DNA of 24,217 nt from Spirochaetaceae bacterium. Its GTDB lineage: Bacteria > Spirochaetota > Spirochaetia > DSM-2461. Positions 15,173-21,144 of the stretch are shown piece by piece (position 1 is the first letter of the stretch; the number at the start of each line of letters is the position of its first letter). Below the pieces are notes generated by a model. It saw only the letters and a program-made list of their open reading frames with translations, did no database searches and had not been told where the DNA came from. The position numbers and the translations under genes were made by a program. The stretch spans positions 1-24,217 of the forward strand of contig QKAI01000254.1 of assembly GCA_003246505.1 (NCBI GenBank), written 5' to 3'.

Positions 15173-16360
15173 TCATTTCCGCGCCCGGGCCAGGACCAGG
15201 AAGAGCAGGAGCAGGCCGTAGGCGGTCAGCATGTAGGGGGATATAACCTCCAGGCCGAATTGCCGGGCCAGGACCCCCGCGAAGGAGGGCACCGCCGCCC
15301 CGCCGATGCCGGAGGCGGAGATCTGCATACCAATGGTATTGGTCACATGCTTCCGGCCCACCCGGTTGGCCGTATCCGACATGAGGGCGGGGAAAATGGG
15401 GGCGATGGCGAAGCCGATGAGGGCGATGCCCGCCACCGAGCCGATCACCCCCCGGAACAGGGTCAGGATGACCGTTCCCGTCAGGGCGATGCCGATGCTC
15501 AGGTAGAGGATGCGCCGGGGGGAGAGCTTCTTCGTATAGAGACCGGCGGAGAAGCGGCCCAGGGTGAACATGCCCCAGTAGCTGCTGGTGATGAATCCGG
15601 CCAGGGCGGGGCTCACGCCCCGGGACTGGGTCAGTAGGGAGTAAACCCAGAGGCCCAGGCCGATTTCGCACCCCACGTAGATAAAGAAGAGGAGCATGCT
15701 CAGCCAGGCGCCGGGGACCTTGAGGGTTTCCCCCATGGAGGCGTCCCCTTCGTGGGTGTGCTTTTCCTCTCCCTCACCTCCGGTTGCGTCGGTCCTCTCC
15801 CAGAGATTCCTGGTCAGAAAGAAAAGTAGGGCCATGGTGGCCTGGAAGGAACAGACGATCATGTATCCCAGGCGCCAGCGCCCGGTCAGCTGAATTCCCA
15901 TGGTCATGATGATGGGCCCGGCGGTGATTCCTATGCCGAAGCTGCCGTGGAGCCACTGCATCAGCCTCTCCGAGTAGTGCTTCTCCACATAATTGTTGAC
16001 CCCCGCGTCAATGGCGCCGGCGCCCACCCCCCCCAGGAAGGCGACTCCTACGAAGAGGGGCCACCAGGGGGTCAGGCTGTAGGTCAGCTGGGCCAGGGAG
16101 GTGAGGCCGCAGCTGGCGGCGAGCAGCCCCCCCACGCCCAGGAGGCGCACGGTGACCCCGGAGAAAAACCCGGAGACCGAGTAGCCCACGGTGGAGCAGA
16201 TCATCACCAGGGCGATCGCGTCGATGGGCAGTCCGAAGGTTTCCCGGATTCCCGGCCAGGCGACCCCGTGGAGACCGTCGGGCAGGCCCAGGGAGATGAA
16301 GGCCACGTAGGAGAGTATAAGGAGGATAAACCCCCGGTTCAGAGTTCGTGTTTTTTCCAT
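15173..16360 (-). CDS. MFS transporter, probably sugar-type
   Basis: This 395-residue major facilitator has twelve hydrophobic segments and a cytoplasmic central loop rich in Glu/His (about 198-215, GGEGEEKHTHEG). The early motif SLGLPDGLHGVAWPGIRETF and the stretch GVGAGAIDAGVNNYVEKHY resemble the FucP/YbjJ/YfkF-like group of sugar or drug facilitators. The second half contains SSYWGMFTLGRFSAGLYTKK, equivalent to the usual G-R motif between helices. The start is the ATG at 16360, giving an N-terminus (MEKTRTLNRGF) just ahead of the first helix; GTG at 16366 is an alternative. It overlaps the end of the DUF1349 gene by 22 bases, so the two are cotranscribed. A sugar role is inferred from the neighbouring aldolase and DUF1349. 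Confidence 0.9.
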   Translation of the reverse strand: MEKTRTLNRGFILLILSYVAFISLGLPDGLHGVAWPGIRETFGLPIDAIALVMICSTVGYSVSGFFSGVTVRLLGVGGLLAASCGLTSLAQLTYSLTPWWPLFVGVAFLGGVGAGAIDAGVNNYVEKHYSERLMQWLHGSFGIGITAGPIIMTMGIQLTGRWRLGYMIVCSFQATMALLFFLTRNLWERTDATGGEGEEKHTHEGDASMGETLKVPGAWLSMLLFFIYVGCEIGLGLWVYSLLTQSRGVSPALAGFITSSYWGMFTLGRFSAGLYTKKLSPRRILYLSIGIALTGTVILTLFRGVIGSVAGIALIGFAIAPIFPALMSDTANRVGRKHVTNTIGMQISASGIGGAAVPSFAGVLARQFGLEVISPYMLTAYGLLLLFLVLARARK

Positions 16361-16929
16361 AGGCACTCGCTTATTGACAGATGGGAGAATCGGGCGGTAA
16401 AGGAGGATTCCAGGGGACTGCAGGCATAGATCCCCACCCGGGCGGCGGCGAGGGGCTCGTGGATATGGAATATCCTCATCTGTGCGAAGGTCTCCCCGTC
16501 CGGGGAATTCTCGATGAGGAAGTCCTGGCCCCGGCGGGAGAGTCGATACCACATGACCCCTCTTGAGGCGTCCAAATCGGTGGTGGCCCAGTCGGAATAG
16601 CCCAGGTTCGTCACCACGCTGCCCAGTTTGGAAACACGGGGGGCCTCGTATTCAATGGAGGCTTTGCACCAGTTGTCACTGTCCCGGTATAGGATGATGC
16701 CGCACTGATCAAAGAGGGCGCGGGAGTCGAACTCGGTCCGTACGGAAAAGGTGAAATCCCCCTCCCGCTCAAAATAGCAGACCGGGGCGTTGTCATTCCG
16801 GAAGCCGTAGTAGGTGCGCTGCCAGAAATCGGTTCCCCCCTCGGTGACGATGAGGATGCCCTCTTCCGTCTCCTCATGCCGGGCGGGCGGATTGAGCCAC
16901 CCCATTTCGTGAATTCTGATTTTTTCCAT
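16339..16929 (-). CDS. DUF1349-family (concanavalin-like fold) protein
   Basis: This 196-residue cytoplasmic protein has no signal peptide. It resembles DUF1349, a beta-sandwich family related to lectin/glucanase-like folds and found near sugar-use genes. Recognisable stretches are GGTDFWQRTYYGF, DFTFSVRTEFDSRALFDQCG, ILYRDSDNWCKASIEYEAP, SKLGSVVTNLGYSDWATTDL and FLIENSPDGETFAQMRIFHI. The alternating polar/hydrophobic strands support a beta-rich fold. No catalytic residues can be named. The ATG at 16929 has no ribosome binding site and lies 6 bases after TACAAT. Its 3' end overlaps the MFS gene by 22 bases, so the two form a transcription unit, perhaps controlled through the inverted repeat at 16930-16958. 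Confidence 0.85.
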   Translation of the reverse strand: MEKIRIHEMGWLNPPARHEETEEGILIVTEGGTDFWQRTYYGFRNDNAPVCYFEREGDFTFSVRTEFDSRALFDQCGIILYRDSDNWCKASIEYEAPRVSKLGSVVTNLGYSDWATTDLDASRGVMWYRLSRRGQDFLIENSPDGETFAQMRIFHIHEPLAAARVGIYACSPLESSFTARFSHLSISECLWKKHEL

Positions 16930-16964
16930 AGTCCGATTGTAATCCCGAAAATCGGACTTATCTA
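16930..16964 (-). promoter_or_regulatory. Leaderless promoter of DUF1349-MFS with 8-bp inverted-repeat operator
   Basis: On the minus strand TAGATA (plus 16959-16964, 4 of 6), a 17-base spacer and TACAAT (plus 16936-16941, 5 of 6) end 6 bases before the ATG at 16929. A perfect inverted repeat AGTCCGAT (16930-16937) / ATCGGACT (16951-16958), 13 bases apart, covers the -10 and spacer. A nested CCGA/TCGG pair (16945-16948 and 16952-16955) gives three half-sites in all. This is a strong candidate repressor-binding region; the regulator is unknown. Confidence 0.6.
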
Positions 16965-16989
16965 TAAAAAAACGGACAGGAAACCGGGA

Positions 16990-18306
16990 TTAATCCTTAA
17001 GCTTGAAGGCCCTCTTCAGGTCGTCAATCAGCTCCTCCTCCATGACCCTCACCTTCCCCAGCTGATAGGCCCCCAGAACGGCCTGGGCGGTATAGTCCGC
17101 CACTTCCAGCCGGTCGAATGCCTTGAGGAGGGAGTCGGCGGTGACGATGAAGCCGTTGTTCTGAATCATGAGAAGAGGATTCGCCTCGCTCAGTTTTTCC
17201 GCCACCATCATATGGTCCGTGACGGGAGCCTCGAAGGGCAGGGTCTGCAGATCCCGCATAAGGATGTAGGCCTCGGGAATGATCCGGGAATCGAGCAGGG
17301 TCTCGGTCACGTTAAAGGCCATCAGGTTCGCCGAATGGGCGATGAGGATCGCATTGATCTCCGGCCTCTGCTGAAAGATCACCCGGTGGAGCAGGACGGA
17401 CCGGCTGGGCAGTTTTCCCGCCTCCCGCCGTCCTTCCTTTATGCGCACGAGGTCCCGGGGCTCCATATATTTCCGGTCGTAGCCGTAGGGGGTGATGAGG
17501 AATTCGTCCTCCCCGAGCCTTACGGCGAAGGTGCCCTCGGTGCTGGTGAAGAGGCGCTGGTCGTAACTGCGGTGGATGAAGCGGCACATCTCCTGGCGCA
17601 GATCCTTCTCGTAGCTACCGGGGGGGCTGGGTATGAATTCGGGCAGCTCGTTGCTCTTGCGCCGGGCGGTCTGCCGCTCCCCGTCGGTGATTTTCCTGGG
17701 ATTCCCCAGGGCCTTCGCCTTGATCTGGATGCGGGCGGTGAAATCCAGGGTTTCGAACTGCATGAACGCCTGGAAGAGATCCTCCGCGGCGGTAACGGTC
17801 CCGTGGTTCTCCAGTATGACCATGTTCGTCCCGCCGGCGAAGGCTTTGGCTATTTTGCGGCCCAGATCCTCGCTGCCGGGCAGGGCGTAGGGAACGAATT
17901 CCACCTCCCCGCAGATGGTGCGCGTATTGGGAAGGATGTCCGTGCGGGGGCAGATCCCGGCGGCGGAGAAGGCCACCAGGGCGGGGGGATGGGCATGGAG
18001 GACCGCCTTGAGATCGGGCCGGGCCTCGTAGATGGCATGGTGGAAGGGATATTCCGAGGAGGGCTCGTGTTTGCCGTGGATCTCTCCGTCCGGGGTGATC
18101 CACACCATGTCCTCACGGGTCAGGCTTCCCTTGTCTATGCCCCCCGGAGTGATCCAGATGACCCCGTCCTCGTCCTTGACGGAAATATTGCCCCCCGAGG
18201 TGGTGGTCATTTCGTATTCGTACACCCGCTGCATGATCATGACGAGCTGATCCTTGGGGTGAAGATAGCGGAATTTGCTGTCGTTGTACTTGGCGTTAAG
18301 ATCCAT
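16990..18306 (-). CDS. Tandem-domain class II aldolase/adducin-family protein with an inactive second domain
   Basis: The 438 residues contain two class II aldolase/adducin domains (about 15-210 and 235-430). Usual family members, such as L-fuculose-phosphate aldolase or L-ribulose-5-phosphate 4-epimerase, have a single domain of about 210-230. Domain 1 has the complete zinc site by comparison with FucA: E85 in SSEYPF, H104 and H106 in HAHPP, and H168 in ENHGT. Domain 2 repeats the pattern but has I322 for the first His, keeps H324, has N384 in QNNG for the last His, and lacks the Glu, so it is probably non-catalytic. The substrate is likely a phosphorylated sugar or sugar acid. The ATG at 18306 has AAAGGAGA 8 bases upstream and its own promoter. 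It lies between the EamA gene and DUF1349-MFS. Confidence 0.92.
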   Translation of the reverse strand: MDLNAKYNDSKFRYLHPKDQLVMIMQRVYEYEMTTTSGGNISVKDEDGVIWITPGGIDKGSLTREDMVWITPDGEIHGKHEPSSEYPFHHAIYEARPDLKAVLHAHPPALVAFSAAGICPRTDILPNTRTICGEVEFVPYALPGSEDLGRKIAKAFAGGTNMVILENHGTVTAAEDLFQAFMQFETLDFTARIQIKAKALGNPRKITDGERQTARRKSNELPEFIPSPPGSYEKDLRQEMCRFIHRSYDQRLFTSTEGTFAVRLGEDEFLITPYGYDRKYMEPRDLVRIKEGRREAGKLPSRSVLLHRVIFQQRPEINAILIAHSANLMAFNVTETLLDSRIIPEAYILMRDLQTLPFEAPVTDHMMVAEKLSEANPLLMIQNNGFIVTADSLLKAFDRLEVADYTAQAVLGAYQLGKVRVMEEELIDDLKRAFKLKD

Positions 18307-18325
18307 GGACGTTCTCCTTTCATTC

Positions 18326-18354
18326 AGTATAAGGGTTTGTCAGCGGGAATTCAA
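18326..18354 (-). promoter_or_regulatory. Promoter of the tandem aldolase gene
   Basis: On the minus strand TTGAAT (plus 18349-18354), a 17-base spacer and TATACT (plus 18326-18331, 5 of 6) lie in the gap between the EamA gene and the aldolase. This gives a leader of roughly 13 bases that still contains AAAGGAGA, so unlike several neighbours this gene is not leaderless. Confidence 0.5.
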
Positions 18355-18371
18355 AGGATTCTTTTTTCCGG

Positions 18372-19208
18372 TCATCCCCCCGCCCCGATCAGGGCGGCCC
18401 CGGCCACGGCAAGGATCAATCCGCCGATTCTGGGGGGAATCAGTTTTTCCTTGAAGACGATCCTCTGCAGAATCACGGTGGGCCCCGGATAGAGGGCGGT
18501 GAGAACCACCGCCAGTATCAGATAGCCGGACCGGGCCGCCAGCAGGTAGAGGATGTTGGCGAACATATCCAGAAAACCGCTGGCCATGATCGTCAGGCCC
18601 GTCCCTTTGCCGGGGCGGAGCGTTTTCCCCGAGGCCAGAGAGACGATAAGGAAGAGGGGCACCGTCACCGTCCGGGCGGCCAGGAGGGGCCACATGCCCG
18701 AGCTTTCCCCGGTCCGTGAGACGAGAATGAAGAATCCGCTGAAGGCTACCCCCGCCGCCGCCCCCATCCTCAGGGAGGGAAAGACCCGGCCGCTTTTCGT
18801 TCTCCCCTCCAGGGAGAGCAGCATGATGGCGGGCAGGGCCAGGGCCACACCGCCCCAGGTGAGCAGGGAGGGGCGCTCCCCGGTGATCAGCCCGAAGAGG
18901 ACCGGCAGGGCCGCCCCCACCAGGGCGGCCACGGGGGAGACCACCGAGGCAAGTCCCGTGGCGAGCCCCCGGAAGAGCAGCCCCACACCGGAAGCGCCGG
19001 ATACCCCCGCCGCCATGCCCCACAGGATGTCCGCCCATGTCACCGCGGCGCCGCCGAGCAGGGGGATCGCCCCCAGGGCGGTAAGAAGACCCATGGCCTG
19101 GGACCAGGCCACCACGGTAAGGGAGGAGTTTTTCCTGGTGGACAGACCGCCCAGGAAATCGGCGGCCCCGTAGGAGAGGGCGGAAAGGAGGGCATAAAAG
19201 AGGACCAT
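18372..19208 (-). CDS. EamA/DMT-family transporter
   Basis: This 278-residue membrane protein has ten hydrophobic helices in two EamA repeats (about 1-135 and 145-278). Repeat 1 ends with the family-like SVVSPVAALVGAALPVLFGL (about 88-107) and repeat 2 with LTALYPGPTVILQRIVFKEK (about 235-254), the same helix-Pro-helix motif. Substrates of this family are amino acids, nucleotide precursors or sugars, usually exported. The ATG at 19208 is chosen because the first helix starts at once (VLFYALLSALSYGAADFLGG). A longer frame running from 19215 in another phase encodes an Arg/Gly-rich shadow and is rejected. AAAGGA lies about 12 bases upstream. It is a different protein from the EamA gene at the left edge. 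Confidence 0.9.
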   Translation of the reverse strand: MVLFYALLSALSYGAADFLGGLSTRKNSSLTVVAWSQAMGLLTALGAIPLLGGAAVTWADILWGMAAGVSGASGVGLLFRGLATGLASVVSPVAALVGAALPVLFGLITGERPSLLTWGGVALALPAIMLLSLEGRTKSGRVFPSLRMGAAAGVAFSGFFILVSRTGESSGMWPLLAARTVTVPLFLIVSLASGKTLRPGKGTGLTIMASGFLDMFANILYLLAARSGYLILAVVLTALYPGPTVILQRIVFKEKLIPPRIGGLILAVAGAALIGAGG

Positions 19209-19289
19209 GGGCCATATTAATCCTTTTAGGCCCTTTGGAAAAGGGGCTTCCCCCTACTCCCCCTATGGACAGGGGAGGGACAATTATTT

Positions 19290-19304
19290 ATGTTTATACA
19301 GTAA
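19290..19304 (+). other. Possible 4-codon leader ORF coupled to the zinc-ribbon gene
   Basis: A mini-ORF, M-F-I-Q-stop, has a strong ribosome binding site (GGGGAGGG, 19272-19279) 10 bases upstream. It ends in TAA, whose last A is the first base of the next ATG (TAATG at 19302-19306). The downstream gene has no ribosome binding site of its own, so reinitiation is a plausible way to start it. It could be coincidence. Confidence 0.35.
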
Positions 19305-19564
19305 TGGATTATGTGACCTGTACCGGTTGCCGGAGCAGGACCTGGGTGGACCGGGCGGCCCTGGGCGATGACCGGCATACCATGCGGTTCAAGTGCATCC
19401 GGTGCGGAAAGCTCATCCGACTCACCGGATGTTCCCGGTGCGGCGCCGAGGACTGGATAAGGGAGAACGATCTCTATGAAAAGGGCTCCCGCAAGCCCAT
19501 CGTCCGTTACCGCTGCGGAGGCTGCGGACGCGTCGTGGGCCTGATCCTGGATCACGACAGGTGA
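19304..19564 (+). CDS. Small double zinc-ribbon protein
   Basis: From the ATG at 19304 the protein has 86 residues with four CxxC knuckles: C6/C9, C31/C34, C43/C46 and C71/C74. The two halves are a tandem duplication. Each runs CxxC, Trp plus acidic/basic helix, then R-(F/Y)-(K/R)-CxxC-G-(K/R)-(L/V)-(I/V)-x-L. It should bind two zinc ions, forming two rubredoxin-like ribbons, and probably binds nucleic acid or protein. No specific family is recognised. Longer starts (ATG at 19265 or 19235) would add Pro/Gly-rich residues unlike the rest and lie partly in a GC hairpin, so they are rejected. It stands 144 bases upstream of rplM with a promoter between, so it is probably a separate unit. Confidence 0.75.
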   Translation: MDYVTCTGCRSRTWVDRAALGDDRHTMRFKCIRCGKLIRLTGCSRCGAEDWIRENDLYEKGSRKPIVRYRCGGCGRVVGLILDHDR

Positions 19565-19592
19565 AAAAAACGGCCACAACCTTTTACGTATA

Positions 19593-19622
19593 TTGACTTT
19601 GTCCCCCCATTAATGCCATTAT
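19593..19622 (+). promoter_or_regulatory. rplM-rpsI promoter
   Basis: TTGACT (19593-19598, 5 of 6), an 18-base spacer and CATTAT (19617-19622, 4 of 6) lie in the gap before rplM. This predicts a transcription start near 19629 and a leader of about 80 bases. Confidence 0.55.
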
Positions 19623-19628
19623 GTGGGT

Positions 19629-19708
19629 CCGTTGCATTATTTTCACCGAATGATCCACCCGATGCAAACCGGAGAGTTCGGAAACTGATTATAAGAGGCA
19701 AAAAAGAA
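19629..19708 (+). promoter_or_regulatory. rplM 5' leader with possible autoregulatory structure
   Basis: The approximately 80-base leader contains TTGCAT (19632-19637) pairing with ATGCAA (19662-19667). Near its 5' end, GTGG (19623-19626) can pair with CCAC (19655-19658), giving two mutually awkward foldings. Ribosomal-protein leaders that bind L13 are known in some bacteria; whether this is one cannot be judged by eye. Confidence 0.3.
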
Positions 19709-20140
19709 ATGAAGACAAGATTCGTAAAACCTGCGGATGCGAACCGCAAATGGGTTCTGATCGATGCCGAGGGAGTACCCATGGGCCGTGTAGCCGTTAA
19801 GGCGGCTTCCATACTTCGTGGAAAGCACAAAGCCAGCTTTACTCCCAACCTCGAAACCGGTGATTACGTGGTGATCATTAATGCAGCCAAGGCTGTGGTA
19901 ACGGGTAAAAAGGTAACCGATAAGATTTACTACAAGCACTCCGGTTCTCCCGGCGGGCTTACCAGTGAAAGCTACGAGACCCTTCTCGACCGCAAACCGA
20001 CCGCTCCCATGGAAAAGGCCATCAAGGGTATGCTCCCCTCCGGCCCCCTGGGAAATCAGCTCTTCCGGAATGTCAAGGTCTACGCCGGGGCGGAACATCC
20101 CCACGCAGCCCAGCAGCCCGAAGTAGTAGTATTAAAGTAG
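19709..20140 (+). CDS. rplM: 50S ribosomal protein L13
   Basis: The protein has 143 residues, the usual length for L13, an early-assembling large-subunit protein that contacts 23S rRNA. Family stretches are plain: KWVLIDAEGVPMGRVAVKAA, ILRGKHKASFTPNLETGDYV, TGKKVTDKIYYKHSGSPGGL and GMLPSGPLGNQLFRNVKVYA, with an ending like GAEHPHAAQQPE. The ATG at 19709 gives the standard N-terminus, with AGAGG upstream as a weak ribosome binding site; longer in-frame starts run through the promoter region and are rejected. rpsI follows 11 bases later, the conserved rplM-rpsI pair. Codon use is plainer and less GC-rich at third positions than in neighbouring genes, as expected for highly expressed genes. Confidence 0.98.
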   Translation: MKTRFVKPADANRKWVLIDAEGVPMGRVAVKAASILRGKHKASFTPNLETGDYVVIINAAKAVVTGKKVTDKIYYKHSGSPGGLTSESYETLLDRKPTAPMEKAIKGMLPSGPLGNQLFRNVKVYAGAEHPHAAQQPEVVVLK

Positions 20141-20151
20141 AGGAGTAAGCG

Positions 20152-20544
20152 GTGATCAAGAACTTAGCAAACGCTGTAGGTAGAAGAAAGACTTCTGTAG
20201 CCCGTGTCTACATCAGAGAAGGCAAGGGCGACATTATCGTTAACGGAAAGGCTCTGAGCGAGTTTTTCCCCATCGAAGAGCATCAGGATATCGTCAAAAG
20301 ACCCCTGAAAGTCACCGACATGGAGGGTAAGTGCAATATCCTTATCACCGTGCGCGGCGGCGGAATCACCGGACAGGCTGGCGCCTGTCTCCACGGTCTT
20401 TCCAGGGCGCTCGTAGAGCTTGACGAAACCAACCGGACTTCCCTCAAGGCCAACGGCTATCTCACCAGAGACGCCAGAATGGTCGAAAGAAAGAAGTACG
20501 GTCAGCCTGGAGCCAGAAGGAAGTTCCAGTTCTCCAAACGTTAG
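20152..20544 (+). CDS. rpsI: 30S ribosomal protein S9
   Basis: The protein has 130 residues, the normal size for S9, whose C-terminal tail reaches the P-site tRNA. Typical features are AVGRRKTSVARVYIREGKGD near the N-terminus, VRGGGITGQAGACLHGLSRA in the middle, and the basic tail KKYGQPGARRKFQFSKR ending in the invariant SKR. The start is a GTG (20152-20154) with AGGAG (20141-20145) directly after the rplM stop. It is the second gene of the rplM-rpsI operon. recX follows after 21 bases on the same strand with no terminator seen between them. Confidence 0.98.
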   Translation: MIKNLANAVGRRKTSVARVYIREGKGDIIVNGKALSEFFPIEEHQDIVKRPLKVTDMEGKCNILITVRGGGITGQAGACLHGLSRALVELDETNRTSLKANGYLTRDARMVERKKYGQPGARRKFQFSKR

Positions 20545-20565
20545 TCCGACCACGACTATCGGAAC

Positions 20566-21138
20566 ATGGAATATTCCGTACAGGAAGGAGGATCCATCAC
20601 GGGAGTGCTCAAGGTGCTTCTCGAGGATGGGTCCTCTTTTTTTATTGCCGCCGATATCCTCCGGGATAATCCCCGCCCCGAATCGGCGGAGGATCTGGAA
20701 GCCATGGCCGCCGAGACGGCGGCCCGGAAAAAGGCCCTGGACCTGCTGGCCCGGCGGGATCACGGCCGGGGGGAACTGAGGATAAAGCTGCTGCAGAGAG
20801 AATTCGACCCGGCGGCGGCCGACCGGGCTTTGGACTGGATCGCCGGCAAGGGTTATCTGGATGACGAGCGATTCGCCCGGCGCTGGGTGGAGGAACGGCT
20901 GCGCAAGCACCCCGAGGGCCCCACCGCCCTGGAGGCGGGACTCAGGGGGAAGGGTCTCCCCGCCGATGTGATCCGCCGGGTGCTGGCGGGGCTATCCGAC
21001 GGGGAACGCCGGGAAGCACTGTGCCGGGCCAGGGAGAAGCTGGCCCGCAAGTACGACGATCCAGCCCGGCTGCGCACCGCCCTGATGAGGCGGGGCTTCG
21101 GTTACGGCGACTTCCGGCTCCTGGAAGAGGAAGATTAG
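20566..21138 (+). CDS. recX: Regulatory protein RecX
   Basis: This 190-residue protein has the RecX three-helix repeat pattern. RecX binds RecA filaments and restrains recombinational repair and SOS activity. Family motifs are ALDLLARRDHGRGELRIKLL (about 57-76), ALDWIAGKGYLDDERFARRW (about 87-106, the central RecX signature with G-Y-L-D-D-x-x-F-A), then VIRRVLAGL and LMRRGFGYGDFRLLEEE at the end. The first 50 residues form a small beta-rich extension seen in some RecX proteins. The start at 20566 has a weak ribosome binding site (CGGAA). It is not beside recA, its common partner. It lies after rpsI and converges on the FGGY kinase with a 6-base gap. Confidence 0.9.
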   Translation: MEYSVQEGGSITGVLKVLLEDGSSFFIAADILRDNPRPESAEDLEAMAAETAARKKALDLLARRDHGRGELRIKLLQREFDPAAADRALDWIAGKGYLDDERFARRWVEERLRKHPEGPTALEAGLRGKGLPADVIRRVLAGLSDGERREALCRAREKLARKYDDPARLRTALMRRGFGYGDFRLLEEED

Positions 21139-21144
21139 GCTCCC

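Noticed and set aside
16962..16992. Terminator after the aldolase gene (minus-strand T7 run)
   Set aside because: Only a 3-bp CGG/CCG stem precedes the T run, too weak to call, and the region also holds the DUF1349 promoter.
16876..18492. 538-codon open frame on the plus strand opposite the aldolase
   Set aside because: It is an antisense shadow of a clear two-domain aldolase gene that has its own promoter and ribosome binding site.
18340..19215. 291-codon minus-strand frame overlapping the EamA gene
   Set aside because: It is slightly longer than the real gene but Pro/Gly/Arg-rich with no membrane pattern; the 278-residue frame shows ten helices and EamA repeats.
19257..19277. CTCCCC/GGGGAG hairpin before the zinc-ribbon gene as a terminator
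   Set aside because: No T tract follows on either strand, and the right arm is also the likely ribosome binding site of the mini-ORF.
20551..20566. Leaderless start for recX (GACTAT six bases before the ATG)
   Set aside because: GACTAT matches the -10 consensus at only 3 of 6 and there is no -35; cotranscription with rpsI is more likely.
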